From: Parus major
Lineage: Eukaryota; Chordata; Aves; Passeriformes; Paridae
Direction: 5' to 3'
Length of the DNA: 64,000 bases
Assembly (NCBI RefSeq): GCF_001522545.3
Contig: NC_031799.1
Span: 48,054,502 to 48,118,501 of the forward strand
A model generated the notes under the pieces. The model worked only from the letters and a program-made list of their open reading frames with translations, ran no database searches and was not told where the DNA came from. Shown one piece after another: positions 26,041 through 39,515 of the stretch (positions within the stretch are counted from its first letter, which is position 1; each line of letters starts with the position of its first letter). The position numbers and the translations under genes were made by a program.

Positions 26041-29000
26041 CTTTGCTCAGGATTTGTTAGTCCCTATGCCATTGCCAAATTCAGATTACAATCTCCCAGC
26101 ATGGCAATGATGCCATTGCAATGATGCATGCAATTTAGAGGAGCTCAGGGACAGTCACTGGACAGTGGGACTGGAGCTCCTGTCTCCTATGAGGAGACGC
26201 TCTGGAACCATGACTTGGAGCAGAAACAACTTCAGAGCACCTGTGCCTCTGGGAAATGGATCGAGGGGATACAACCTTCACAGAGGTGCCTGCAGGCATG
26301 AAGAGAGACAATAGATATGAATGAAAGTGGGGAAGATCCCAAGTGGATATCTGGAAAAATTCACTTTAAAAATAATGAAGTTTGAAGGTGGTTTCCAAGA
26401 GGAATGGCAGACTGTCTGTTCTTAAAGATTCCCAGGAATGGATTCACCCTGGTACCCTGAGTACATCAGTCTGAAATTTCAGTGCTGATCTTTATTTAAG
26501 CAAGAGGCTTTCCCAAAGACAGTCTCTAATTCTCTGATTAAATAAATTTGTGTGGGTGAAGAGGGTAGAAAGGAGGTCACTCAGTGGAAAAGTTGTATGA
26601 CAGGATATAGCATTCTGGGTTAGTGTTGGCTGATTTATTGATATATGATCAGCATACCATAAAATACAACAGTGTACATTGGGAGGGATTTCTGGAGTTC
26701 AAAGTTCAATCCTTAGCTCAAAGTATAACCATATTAAGTTGTTTGGGATATTTTTGAGCAATAAAATTGACCAAGACAAGATGACAAATATGTATTTTAA
26801 ACTATGAAAACTGTACCCCTACCTACCAATGCTAAATAATTAGTAAGAGTTTTGACTGCAGATTACAACAGTGAGTCATTGTGGCCCAGTTTTTATTTTG
26901 AGAACCATCATTTGCAGTCATAATGAGTCTGCATAAAATTCACCAAAATCAATTAATCAGTTATAACTTGGCCTTTGCCATGGATCAGACATAGCTATTA
27001 AAATGGCCAAACACATACAGAGCTAAAGTGAAACTCATCTTTGAAGGGTACCTTTCCTTTCTGCTCAGGAAATAAGTGGCCTTTAGGGGACTGTGGGAAG
27101 TCTAGGTGTCCTGGAAAAGCCGGACAAAGGATCTGTTGAACAGCTATTTTAAAAAAGCAAATACTTCCTAGAGAAAGGTGCAAGAAGTCATGTTGCCAAG
27201 GTTATGCAAGAAAATGTTTTCAAAGATCAGTATTTCTTCTGTGGAATTCAATGCATGTTTACCCTGCAGAGTAAGAAATCTGGGCTTTTTGAGGATATGA
27301 ACTAGTGTCTTTATGGTGTTTAGCATGCCTTCTGAGCTAGTTTCTATATATTTAACTATATGCTGCATTATATATTTTAAATTTAGCCTCACTTAGAATT
27401 GTTCTACTGAGATCAGACTAGTTTGCCTGGCTACCATCCATCTCTGCCTTTTAGTTTTCTGTTATGCTGAAATATCTACAAGGGGTTAATCGAGACAGCA
27501 TTGTGCAGCCCTACAGGAATTGATTGCTTGGGCTGCTTTAGAAACAATGTATGAAAGATTTCCCTAAAGGCTGTGGTTTTTCAGTTTGAAGCCTGGAAGA
27601 ATAGAACTGCTGCTGTGAAGCGATGAGGACTGAATGAAAAGACAGTCTAGAAGTGCCAGTCTCTCTTGAAACAACTTCTTATCCCACTTAGCTATTAAAT
27701 TTTTTCAGCTGCATGTGTCTGGAAATTGCAGAATTATCCTACTGTCTGATTTATCACTTATGAGGGAAACAGAGAAATTAGGATCATTATAAAAGTTGAG
27801 ATATTCGTTTGTTTTTTTAAGTTGGAGGTCTGACTCTCACTAGTACCATTTAAATCCTTTTCTGTTACCTAGTTTTGTATTTAGCTTGAGAAAAACAAGC
27901 AGCCAACAAACAGCAAAACTTGTGTAAAAAACCTCTCAACCAAAATGAAACACAGGTCTTTTGAAAATTCTTTTAATCTTTTAAAAATCCTAAATGCTCT
28001 GTGTGATTCACTAGCCAAAAATCAAACATTCCTGTCATTTATTTCTTCAACTTTATGCCTGCTTCTGTCCAGGGTCTTATCATCTCTAAACATTAAAGAC
28101 CTTGGATGCACACCAAATCAATTTTTCCCTACCAAAGTATCAATTTCTAAGTGGTCATTTGCATCTTTGCCAAATATTAATAATTATATGTTAAAAAATA
28201 GGGCAGATTACTTGATCTAGAAATTTCTAATGAAAGCAAGTTTTTCTAGTCCTCACACAACAAAAGAGATTCTGACTAGCAATTAAAAAAATCATCTGAT
28301 CCTGAAGATTGATGTACAGTCCAAATTGATTATTTTGCCTTTCCCTAATATCTCTCCAAGCTCAGCTCAATAACAAACTAGGGAGTTGAAGTCCTAGTTT
28401 AATGTAAACAGTATCTTCTCTTGTACTTCTCTAAAGCATATAAAGCATAATATTGCCAATGATTTATGCCAAATTTATTGATGGGGTATGGTGATAGGGT
28501 CAAACCAATAGTGATTACCAGCCTGGTTTACACTGATGACAGCATGAAGAGCACAAGTAAGAAAAGAAGAAAGGAAATAGCAGTAGAGGGCTAGGGAGTA
28601 AGCCTTCCTGGGAAGGCATAAAAGAAGAAGTGCAAAGATAGGACAATAAAGAAGTAATTGCAGAAGTCTGCCAAGTCTATAGGATGTTTGAGGTCTATTG
28701 TTTTAAGAGAACTTCAGGATGTGTTTGAAGAGGTTTTGGCATTTCTTATGACTGCAAGACTTGCAGGCCTACTTAGTGTGCTTACGTTATTGTGCTTTTC
28801 ATAGCTATGTCTTGTAGGTCAGGCAATAGATTATCAGGTTTTAAAATCTCCTACAAATGCTTCAAGGTCTACAGGTATCATGATTTTTCCCCTTTTTTAA
28901 TAAAGTGACAAAAGAGTCATGTCTCACATTTGTTTCATGTCAGGGAATTCTGTGGAATTTCAAAAATATGTTTTAAATATGGGAGTGAAAATTATGTGTT

Positions 29001-29338
29001 ACAGTGAACATACTTAGTTTTATCAGACCTTTTTTAAGAAAAAAAAGTTAGTGCAGAGTTCTAATATTACAGTCCTAAATGTTGTGGATCACCACAAAAA
29101 TCTGACATTTACCCTGCACATTTTCATTATAAAGAAATTTGCAGCAAGTTATCACTTTTTTAAAGTCTCTGGATGTGTTTGGAGGGGAGTAGTTATGCAT
29201 TCAACCTCAAAAATAAGTATCTCTATTGCTACTAGAGGTAAGGCAGGAGATATTTATTAGCAAAAGCAAGGAACAAAAATTAAAACCATGTCTTCTCTGT
29301 GACCTGGTAAGGGGAAGTCTGACATGAAGATGTCGTTG

Positions 29339-29376
29339 ACCTTTAATTAATTAATTAAAGGTAATTAATTACCTTT
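29339..29376. repeat. Two overlapping perfect palindromes (24 bp and 20 bp)
   Basis: The first palindrome is at 29339-29362, centred on TTAATTAATTAA; the second is at 29357-29376 and reads AAAGGTAATTAATTACCTTT. They share six bases and use the same AATTAATT/ACCTTT words. Either arm could extrude a cruciform; the TAAT cores also fit homeodomain binding. Confidence 0.85.
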
Positions 29377-32003
29377 GGTGTATTTGGCAAAATTTTCCTG
29401 CTTTTCCTTTTGGAGCAGCTTTGCCACTGCCCACAGGTAGAAGTACCACACACACACAAGGGAACCTCCAAAGTTCCTTTAGCACCTATGTGGTATGAAT
29501 AACAGGGTTTCTTCAGCCTTTCCTCTATGTTCACTAATAATGCTGGCCCTGCTGAGCTGAGTAGTCTGCTCTCCTGCTGCCACTTATTTACAGCACTCTG
29601 CTCACCACTGCAACAACAGTTTCAAGTCTGTGATGTTTCTGCTGTGGTTTTCCTTGCTTTCTGAGCAGGACAGAGAAAGAAGCTCATTAAGATCAAGATG
29701 CAACACATCAGAAGGCAAAAGCACTTACTGTATATCTTTGTACTTTTGTAAGCGATGATAACTCCTAGAGGTAAAGAATCTAGGTAAAGTTTATATTGCT
29801 GCAAAAATGCAGACCAGCTTTCTCTTCCTTTTTCTTCCCTCATAGACAGATCAGGTGAACTTCTCCACTCTCATACATGCAATATGTTGAATATAGAAAG
29901 AAAAATGTCGTCTTTAGAAAAATTTAGAATTGGAATGAAAATAAGTCTGCCATCATTGTGTCATCCATCATCAATGTGCCCTTGGCAATTTTGTTTAGTC
30001 ATATGTCAAAACTAAGTGAACCAGAAGCAAACTGAGCTGAACAAATAATAAACTGGAATGAGAACGACAAAACAAAATAAAGGAAAAAAACCCAAACAAC
30101 CCAACCTAAAAAGCTCAGAAAAACTTGTTCCAGTCTTCTTTTTCCACAATAAATTGTTCTGGTGGCACTCTATTGTTTCTAATCTGATTGTTTTTCTAGT
30201 CACTTCTTTTAACTCTTCTTGCTGTTGAAATATTGTGAAAATGTCTTCATCACAGCATCATCTCTAGTTTCACTTTAGTAGTAGTTAACATAGGAGATTG
30301 TAGATAAAATGAAATTACCCACAAGAATCAATACTGTGTCTGACCTTTCAGGATCTTATCATGTGTAACTGAAAGTTAGATCAACTAAAATGTTTCTTCT
30401 CCCTCACTCTGCATGAGTACATGGGGACTTTTGAGAGTACAAAAGACATATTTTTAAAAGGCATGGTTATTTTTTTTTTATTTCCTGCATTACTAGATTT
30501 CTTGTGGAGAGGAAACTGAAAAGGGAACTCTCTGAATCACTCACCATTTTGTCTAATATTTCTAGACTTCCAGAGAATCTTTTTCCTTCTTGTGTTGATC
30601 TTGAAAGGTGATCTTGGGAATCATATCACCAGAGCTGTCTAGTCATACATGATATTAAATATATTCACCCCTTTATAGAAAGTTTCATGCACTCCTCTTG
30701 CTATTCCCTCTTTGCTGCTGCCTCCAGCTGTTAACATCAATTCTGTTTAGTTGAAGAATACCTTTACAATTTCTTCTCATACGCTCACAACTATGTCTAA
30801 TACCAGATTGGTCCTTGTTTATGAGTGAGGGCCCTCAGGTTCTTTCATATTGCTAGAGAAAGTCCTCCTTGGGAGAGAAAAAATGCTAGTCCTATCCTTC
30901 CCTAATAGAGAGTGACCTGTTTTCCAGGGTGCAGCCTAACCCCCTTCCACTGACCACAGAAAATCAGGTGGGGCTGCAACCCTGTCTTGCAATGACCTGA
31001 AAAGGGGAGCAGTCTTCCAGCTCTGAAGCCTTCATGGCTATGGTTAGCTACTGTGTGTGGTTCTCTTTGTGGTCCTTTATTAATAAGTGGGGTGTTTTGA
31101 TGACTTAGACTCTTCTGAGAAGGTTTAAGTTTGGAAAAAGCAGACATTTTGCTCTGGCTTTTCTGTGACAAATTCTGTTGGTGTTTGCTGCTGAAACGCT
31201 GGATAGAACACATAGAGCTTTAGACCAGTGATGATGGCAGGAGGTGGGAATTCAGTGAGCAGACTGAAAGGCAGTCATGCTGAAATCTCCCATTAACTCT
31301 TCACACCTAATAGTGTAACATCTGATTTTGTGTGTGTGTGCGTTTCTCTCCTGAGGATGTTCAGATGGCTAATGAGTGGTCTTTTTTCACATGATTATTG
31401 GTACTTGCATCCCACTTCACTGACTCCTGATGTATTCTTTTGTCAGTGAATGAACAAAATAAATATCTGAGTTAAGAAAAGTCCTTAAAAGCAGTAACTG
31501 AAAAATTCAAGTGTTGGCTTGAAAAGTGCAGGAAGCACATCATGTGTGAAATCTCTTTCAGTCAAAGTAATGGAGGATTGAGAATCTTGTTTCAGCTCCT
31601 GTACTGGCAGAGAACCTATAGCAATATGAATACACCAAGGATTTCCCTAGGTCCAAGGGAAAAACATGTTCTGTAGATTTTTGCCTATACTATTCTTATT
31701 TCAAATTCTTTGGAAAAAAGGCTGACATTTACCACATGTCCACATCCTGCTTAGAACAATTGGATACTGTTCTATATTTGCCTGTAGACATTCCCAACAT
31801 TTCAAGTATTTCCACTTTTTTATTATTATTTTAATGCTATGAATTCCCTTAAGGGAACTTATATTGTTCTAGTGTTTCTCTTTCCTATTATGTCTCATTC
31901 TTAATCCCCTTGAGTTTCACTCCCATAAGCAGCACATTCAAAGCCACAAATAATTACACCTGATAATTATATCCTCTTTTGCCTATTGTTTTCCTGTTTG
32001 TTC

Positions 32004-32024
32004 ATTTATTTATTTATTTATTTT
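32004..32024 (+). repeat. (ATTT)n microsatellite
   Basis: About five TTTA/ATTT units in a row followed by TTTTAAG. Short and unremarkable. Confidence 0.85.
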
Positions 32025-32747
32025 AAGACTGTGTGATTGTGTGAAAGAAACTTTTAGCTAGAAGTCCATGACTGTTAGCAGGAGATATGTACCTACACTT
32101 CTCTGCAATAAAGGAAAACAATTTATCTCTATTAACTGTTGCCTAGTGACTTTTATGTTGTACCTCAAAGCACTCTGGAGCCTGCAAGTAAATAGATTTA
32201 CATATTGTTGTGTCAGGCTACAGGATTCTTAGTTTTCTCTGTCTGAGGATGGAAAATAGGAAATAGGAAACTATAATTTGGCCAATGAGCCTTTAATCAT
32301 ATGTGGTCTTTGCATAGCAATTACCTTACTCTCCAAATATACAAAGTATTCCCCATAATGATAACACATTCTCTGTGAAGTGATATATTTGTTTCATGGA
32401 GATTTTTAAGCAGCAGCACACCTGCTTTGCCTCTGGAGCACCAGATGGTACTGAGCTCGGTATCAGTAGCTGACTCAAGAGTTTCTGGTGTGGTACTTCC
32501 AGCTGCTGGTTTAACACAAACTTTGAGGAAGGGGGTAGGCATCCGCTGAGATTATTCCCGTGCGACAGATCATACAAGGTAAGCTGCCCATGCATGGTCT
32601 TGCATGTTTTTCAGTTTTATAGAGTGAATTTGTAGACTTCAGAGCAGCCTAGCAGCATAATAAAAGAATAATACTTGAAATCCAAAAGCTGAAATCTCTT
32701 CCTCAGGTGTTAGGAGCATTTCTGTACCCTAGAGATGCCATTTTTCA

Positions 32748-32779
32748 GATGAATAAACACAAATGAGTGTTTATTCATC
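32748..32779. repeat. Perfect hairpin, 13-bp stem and 6-nt loop
   Basis: GATGAATAAACAC is followed after AAATGA by its exact reverse complement GTGTTTATTCATC. The stem is too short for a microRNA precursor. No transposon end is recognised on either side. Confidence 0.9.
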
Positions 32780-35141
32780 ATCAACAAGGCCTTAGGGATG
32801 GTGTTTGCACTTCCAGCCAGTCTGGTTTTAACCAGGTACCTGGTGTGAGACAACCTGATCCATGCAGGGGACATGAGACTTCATGTGAGTTCACTTGCAC
32901 TGATGAGGTAGGGCTGCTTCTGCTGCATCTCTGCAGGATGTAAAAGGCATGGGCTAAATTTTTTCAGAGCCTTGTTTAGCTACTAAAACTAACTCCTAAT
33001 GTTCAGAAACAGGACACATTCTGCAAGTCTATCTTCCTTGAACAAATACAGAAATTCTTTCAGGATTTTCTAAGACAAAATTTCCCACAATTTGTCTTGC
33101 AAGAACAGAAGCTGGTAGTAGTGATGGGATCACCTTCTGCAAAGTTTGATTTCCTTGCTGTATTATATTATTTTTCAGTCATTCAGAATGATCATGTACA
33201 CAATTTTAACTGCTTGCCAAATACAGAGGGAAGCTATTACTTAAAACTATTACAAGAAACAAGTGGTGATTATTTCCCACCCTGCTTATCTCCAATTTTC
33301 ACTGGTTATCACAAGCCACCAGATAATTCAAACTCCATGGTACTTACAAAGAGATTAATATCCCACTTTCATTACATATGTGCAATTACTTCTTTAGCAG
33401 GATTGTGTATTATTTCTTATACATATATACTTCCTAATAGCATGCTTACTCCAAATGAAAAGCCATCACTTACCAGATTAATAATGTTGGTAATGAAGTA
33501 TAATTCATAATTTATTGATGATTACATTGTTTGGGGAGGTAAGACAAATTAGCCAAAGATGTGGAACAATAAGGGTAAGTTACAGCCTGTTAAGGCCTCA
33601 TGTGAATTCCCTCATTCAGAAGGAGAGAAACCATCACTAGCCTATTCCCTGAGAGATTTCATTCAGCTTCACTGGACTGAAGCATGTGACTTCTAAATTG
33701 AAACATCTGCACAGGGATTCAGTAAGCACCTTGCAGTGGGATTAACCTCTGGTGAAATAAAACATTAATTTTACTCTTTTCTTGAGAATCTCCATATAGA
33801 AAAACTGTCTTATAATTGTAGATAAATCCAAATACAAAAAAACAAATTTAGGCTGTCAAATAACTGATGGCATAAATGTGGTCTAACCCTGTCAGTCAGT
33901 AAAATGACAAGGTATCCCAGTCCTCCATTTCTAAATTTTCTAAAGTTTCAGTTTCTACAGAAATATAACTCAGAAAAGAAGGCTTTGCATTGCTTAAAAT
34001 TATTAAGTTAAATTAAGCTGAAACCATTTGAAAATGATTTTGGCACTTTTTGTGTATCCATGTGGAATGAAGCTATGAATGATGGCAGAGACCTGATCTC
34101 TTGAGCACACATGAGAAACAAGATAAAAATCTCAAAACCATAGGAATACAGACAAAAACGCACAAGCTCTCTGACTTATAAAAGCGCTAGGGCATAAGTG
34201 AAATATTGTAAGTATTGCATCACAATTTAAAATATAAACTAGAAGCAATGCAAGTAGAAAGTATAATAAATATCACTAACTGACTCAGGTATGACTGAGG
34301 TATGAAGCTTCAGAAATTTATGTAGATTGTTAAAGCTTTCAGTTGATTAAAAATCTGCACATTCTGAAGTAAAGTCTACTAGGAAAATTAATAGGCGTGA
34401 ACTTATTGACAGGAGTTGCTTTTGAAAGTAACTACAATCCAAGCTGAACAAAAAAATAAGTGCTCTTTTTAGCAAGATGCAGTGCAGTTGTTCCTCAGAC
34501 CCCTTGTCCATGTGTGGTCCTTTGGCATTTGTTTAGAGAAGATAATTTCTGTGATTTCATGAGTGCAAATAAAAAAGGTGTCTATGCATATATCTAAGTG
34601 AAGTATCTGAAGTCAGAACTCTAAAACAACAGAAGCTTTCTTGCATCATCCAGATGCATACTATAGCAAAAATAAAACCATATTAAAAAACAACTCAAAA
34701 CAAAAACCTGTGCAAAATAAAGTACTTTATACCTGGTCTTTCTATTAACGCATAAAATCAAGCCAAAAGGTTCTGCATCTAAACTAACAAAATAGAATTA
34801 CTTTTGCCTCACTTGCTTAGTAATGTATAGTGTTGGGATATCCCAGGGTGCTTTTTTCCATTGTAAAGAACTTTGACAATATGTATGCTTTCAGATTGAT
34901 TAAGCTGTGAGATACTAGCAGCGCCATGTTTCATGAAGTGATCAGGTGACATGAAGAATCATTTGTCATTTTAAGAACAGCTTGTTCTATTACAGTTGCT
35001 AATGTTGTTGAGTTTATATGGGCAGTACAGTACTTCAACTTTGTTTTGGTAAATCAGAGATATGTTTTGGGCAGCTCATCTCCTACATATATAATTTTTT
35101 AATTTTTTTTGGTTGTATGTTTTTTTGTTTAGGGTGATTTT

Positions 35142-36050
35142 TTTCAATTTAAGACTATTAGATTTGATAGTGAACTATATCATAAAATTGTGAACCTACT
35201 TGTCTCATCCAGAGCAGATGAAACCCAAGATATGGATTTTGTGAGTAGTCCAGCAAAAATACAGTTAATTTATCAAAAGCCCTTCACAATTCCACATCCA
35301 GAAATTACTAACTATGGGAGTCCATGCAGGAATCTACAATTATTTGCACACAACTCTGCTATCCTAGCCTGTTCAGAAAGCCAGGGAAAATAATGAGCCA
35401 TTGGCAGACCATAAGACTGGGTGGTCTGTGGCAGAGATGCCAGTACATCCATTTTATACACCTGCTCCAGCTATGAAAACACTCACCATGCATTGTATAT
35501 CTCTCCACAGATGTTTCAAGAAGCCTGTAGTTCATTTTGGTGCAAACAAATTTGGGGCCAGTCTGGTGGCATAAGCAATAGGTTAGAACCCCATAACATC
35601 ACTGACATGATAAACAGTGCTTAGATGTCCCCCCCCAGCACAGATGCTCTGCTTCCACAGAACTGGAGAGGGACTTCCATGTGTCATCTACCAGCCATAT
35701 GTGAAATCATCTTGCCTATAATTAGCTGGGTGATTTCTGTGCCAAATTCCATCTTTCAGGGACCACTTGAGTGCAATTCCCAGAGCCTAATAGTTCATGC
35801 AGTCATGAATGAAAGCAGGAAACCTGATAGCCCAAAGAGATAAATCCTCTTGAAGCAAGGCTCAGCTAGAAGTTTAAGACACTGTCAACATCATCAGTTG
35901 AACTCTGCATTGTTGTTGGAACAAGGTATCACATACTTCCTGGCACCTCTGTGTCCACACAGCTCTTTGTCCTGCTGGTTTGTAACTTTTCAAGTAATGG
36001 GCTTTAGCAACACTTCCTCCTTCACAAAGCAAGCTCCACCTAACCTCTGA
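35142..36050 (+). pseudogene. Decayed open frame, possible retroviral envelope relic
   Basis: One frame stays nearly open for about 300 codons, with stops only near 35391-35396, 35412, 35622, 35841 and 36048, far fewer than expected in this AT-rich sequence. The surrounding base composition is also less AT-rich than its neighbours. In the third segment the residues LLPQNWRG (about 35652-35675), followed by a cysteine and a hydrophobic run, resemble the LPxNWxG block found in surface subunits of some retroviral envelope proteins; a cysteine-rich part precedes it, including WVVCG. No fusion peptide, furin site or transmembrane subunit could be recognised, and no pol or LTR is seen nearby. It could equally be another decayed ORF or chance. 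The first segment has no ATG start. No product is expected. Confidence 0.3.
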
Positions 36051-38150
36051 CAATGCCTTTATTTGATGGTAACATTTTCCTGCACAATTAATAGGAAGAA
36101 GTAAGAAAAGCAGAATTATGAGCTAAAAAATATGTGAAAATTCAAGTTGCTGTAGTTAAGAGGAATAGCTGAATGTGGTTTGCTCTAAATTTGTATGTAT
36201 ACTAATAGTTTACTCTGTTGTAAAGAAATCAACAAATGGAAAATTCAAATGTAACTCCACAGCTCTGATTGATGGCCAGTTGTCAAGTCTCTGTTACCAA
36301 TCTTATCAGTATACCTATCTAAATGCTTCCTTTAATTATAAGAGTACTTGCATTTTAGAACTATCCAAGATTTTAATGATTGTTCTGATGACTTAGGCCT
36401 ATATCATGCTTAAAATTTATAAATCTTGGTGGTGATTGGACAGAAGTATGAAAGAATGAACATTCCAGTCAAGTCTTCATGAAAAGAAAAAGCTTGTAAT
36501 TTTAAAATTACATTGATGTGCCTTCTTTACTTTATTTATCTGACAAGAAGACCAAGCAGGTACAGCATAGCCACATAACAAAATAAGACCTAATTGCATT
36601 TTTAAAACCTAATTAAAACCTAACACTCTACACCTCATAATACTGCAATATTGTTAGAAGTTAATATTGAAATGTGTAAAATAATGTATTTCGCTTGAAG
36701 CTGTCAGTCAAAACTATAAAAAAAGATGTGCTACTATTGTTTTAACTGTGAAAAAGTTCTCCAAATTTTCTTTGTTTAATTTTTGGGTAATGAGTTGAGT
36801 CCCTTGAAATTTGGACACCTATGCTACTGATCCTATGTAATTAGTAGTTCTTTTAATGAGGGTTGGACTTCCTGCCTGTGAAATATGGTAAATAAAAATT
36901 CTAAAACAATGCTGTAACCTTGTCTCTTTTAGTAAAAATATTTGCAGATCTTTTTCCTGTGTGAAAATTTGAATGGAACTTAAACTAAGAAATTTATACT
37001 TTTTTATATGTACTGCCATGAGGAATTTCCTCTCTCCTTTGTAAGACCTCTAAAATAATAAAAACAAAATAAAATGAAATTTTTTCTACTTTCCAATCAA
37101 ATTCCAGAATTAATAGAATCAAGCTTTATGTATGATTGTATTATACTGTGCTCATAATTAACCTGAAGAATAAAATACAGTTTAGGTGATCTCTCCAAAG
37201 AAGTCATGTGCTTCAGAAATGAAGGTATCTGTACTAGGATTTTGACCATCAGCAATGTAAAAGTCAGTCTAATAAAAAACAATATAAAAATATTTTCTTT
37301 TTATGTTCAAAGAGGATCAAACCCTAAAATGAATGAAGCTTCTGTCCTCTATATTAAGTTGCCCTCAAGTACTGAAGATCTCATTGGGAAGAGCCATATC
37401 ACACAAATGTGTATTTAATAACCTCTGTGAAGCCTAGTATGAAAAAAGTTTTCATCATTAGAGTTGATAGTCCACTTGAGCACAGAATTATGTAACTTAT
37501 CATTGCATGTAATAAATACAATGAGCCTTGAATCTTGAGGGCAGTACCAGAAATAAGCTCCTTTTGACACAGTTTCACTGACAAATTGAGGCTAAACTGG
37601 GTCTGTTGGAGGAGCAACCAAACTACAAGGAGATGAATTATCTATTAACAAGCTTACATGAAAAACTGCTTGGGGCAGAAAATTAAATACAGTGTAATAT
37701 ATGATATGACAACAATTCATAACAGAAAGTGAAAGGCTGATAAGTATTGTTGCATTGGCATTTAGCACTTTCCATGAGATAAATACTATTAATTGATTTG
37801 GATTTGATATGGTCATTAACATTAACATTAGCCTAATTCTACTTTTGCATCACTATTAATCAGGATTAAATCTAGTCAAGTCAGTAGCTTCACTCAGTAT
37901 TTCTAGGCTCCCAAAATATCAAATTAAAAATGGTGGAAAAATTAATGGAAGAAAAAAAAGGCAAACTTCATTTCTGTTACTGGAGCCTCTTCCCTTAAAT
38001 GTGTGAAAAAACTCTTGCATATGAACGCTTCAAGTGAAGGGATAGACACTTGTCATTGAAAACAGAAATGCTTCTGCAGAATCTGCCATGGACTGCACTT
38101 CAGTTCTGCAGCAAAGATTGTAATTTTAATGCCACATGTTTCTTTTCTCT
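36051..38150. other. AT-rich noncoding stretch
   Basis: No exon or transposon recognised. Short open frames on both strands show no domains. Repeated AACCTAATT words occur near 36605. Confidence 0.6.
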
Positions 38151-38552
38151 CTATGAGGAAAGGCTGAGAGATTTGGAACTGTCCAATCTGGATAAGAGAA
38201 GGCTTTGGGGTGATCTTCTGCACCCTTCCAATACCTGAAGAGAGCCTACAAAACAATTGGAGAGTGACTATTTACAAGAACATGTAATGATGGAACAAGG
38301 GGCAATTGCTCCTGACTGAAAGGCAGCAGGTTTAAATTAGATATTATGAAGAAATTATTTATTGTAAAGGTGGAGAGGTACTGGAACACATTGCCCAGAG
38401 AAGCTGTGGTTGCCCCATCCCTGGGACAGCCACAGTGCACCACCAGTTCTGAGAAACCTGCTCGAGTCCCTGATCATGGCAGGGGGCTTGGATGATCTCG
38501 ATGATCTTTAAGATAACATCCAATCCAAACCATTCTATGACTCTGTGATTCT
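38151..38552 (+). mobile_element. CR1 LINE 3' end, about 400 bp, sense on + strand
   Basis: GAGGAAAGGCTGAGAGATTT, GATAAGAGAAGGCTTTGGGG, a GAACAAGGGGCAATTGCTCC block, GGCAGCAGGTTTAAATTAGA, GGAACACATTGCCCAGAGAA, GCCCCATCCCTGGGACA, GGCAGGGGGCTTGGATGATC and the closing CATTCTATGACTCTGTGATTCT-type tail appear in the canonical order. This is the longest and clearest CR1 3' end in the window. It is 5'-truncated just before the end of the second open reading frame. No target duplication is expected for CR1. Confidence 0.93.
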
Positions 38553-39308
38553 TTATGTCACTAGAAATCACAGTGGAAAAATGCTTGAATTCAATATGAT
38601 GTGGTTTAAGGATCAATCAGTATCAAATAAGTATATAATTATCTTCAAGTTTTTCTCATTTGAGATTTTGCTTTTCAAAATGTATAATTGTTTCCCAAAG
38701 CTAGAAGAGTGGGTAATATACATGAAGGGTAAGATTTGATTTCCATGTGACTAATGGAGCTGGCTGCTATTTTAAGCAGAAACTTGTTAGACTGATATTG
38801 TGTGGGGCAGAGGGAGGTTGTGAAAATTAACATAAATATGATAAATAACTATCATTAAATATCAGAGATAATGGATCATTTGAAGAGATAAAATAGATTA
38901 ATTTTGTGAGGCTTCAGGCCATGTACAGACTGGACACACTGGCTTTGAAAGTGTGGTCATGTTGATTCTGCGTTTTTCCTAAGTTGTGGAGAAATGCTTG
39001 TAAAACAAACTAGTTTCTGTTGCTACAATACCAATATCTCCCAAGAAGGGAATGATAGAAGAGACATGTCCCTATGAGAATATGCATCTGTTTCCCATTG
39101 TTTTGGATCAGCTGGTCTTTGTTCTACAGGTAATAACACAGATATTGCCAGAACCTGCTACCATCACACACCATGTAGGGTTTTACATGAGGAATTCTGT
39201 TGATGCTCATTGTGAGTGAGAATCAGTAGCAGAATCCAGATGTGATTAACACATGAGGCAAAACCCAGAGGCGAGGAGGGTGTGGGAAGACGTAATAAAC
39301 CCATAAAG
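38553..39308. other. AT-rich noncoding stretch
   Basis: Nothing recognised. It leads into the low-complexity AT block. Confidence 0.6.
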
Positions 39309-39515
39309 TGCATAATTTATATAAATTATAGAAATTATATTAATTAAATTAATATAATTAAATAAATAAACAGTTAAATTAATATAATTTAATTCAATTT
39401 AATTATATAAATTATATTATATTATAATGTATTATTATGTAAATTAAATTAAATTATATAAATTATATATTTAAATTAAATTATATAAATTATGTTTATA
39501 TATATAAACATATAC
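39309..39515. repeat. AT-only low-complexity block, highly self-complementary
   Basis: About 200 bp made almost only of A and T with recurring TTATATAAATTATA and TTAAATTAA words, so many alternative hairpins can form; it ends with TATATATAAACATATA. The words recur irregularly and no single period is visible. Confidence 0.85.

Larger units (their letters stand above)
26041..35141. other. Long AT-rich noncoding stretch
   Basis: No exon or transposon recognised in about 9 kb. It holds the double palindrome at 29339-29376, a (TTTA)n run at 32004-32024, the hairpin at 32748-32779 and an open frame of 137 codons at 33097-33510 (+; it starts at TTG) with no recognisable domain. The region 26050-26480 is somewhat GC-richer and could be an unrecognised old repeat. 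Confidence 0.55.

Noticed and set aside
30902..31213. Minus-strand frame rich in serine, lysine and glutamine
   Set aside because: Low-complexity translation with no family match; nothing else suggests an exon.
32570..32590. ACAAGGTAAGCT, a good splice-donor match
   Set aside because: No upstream open exon with an acceptor could be identified, and donor-like words are common.
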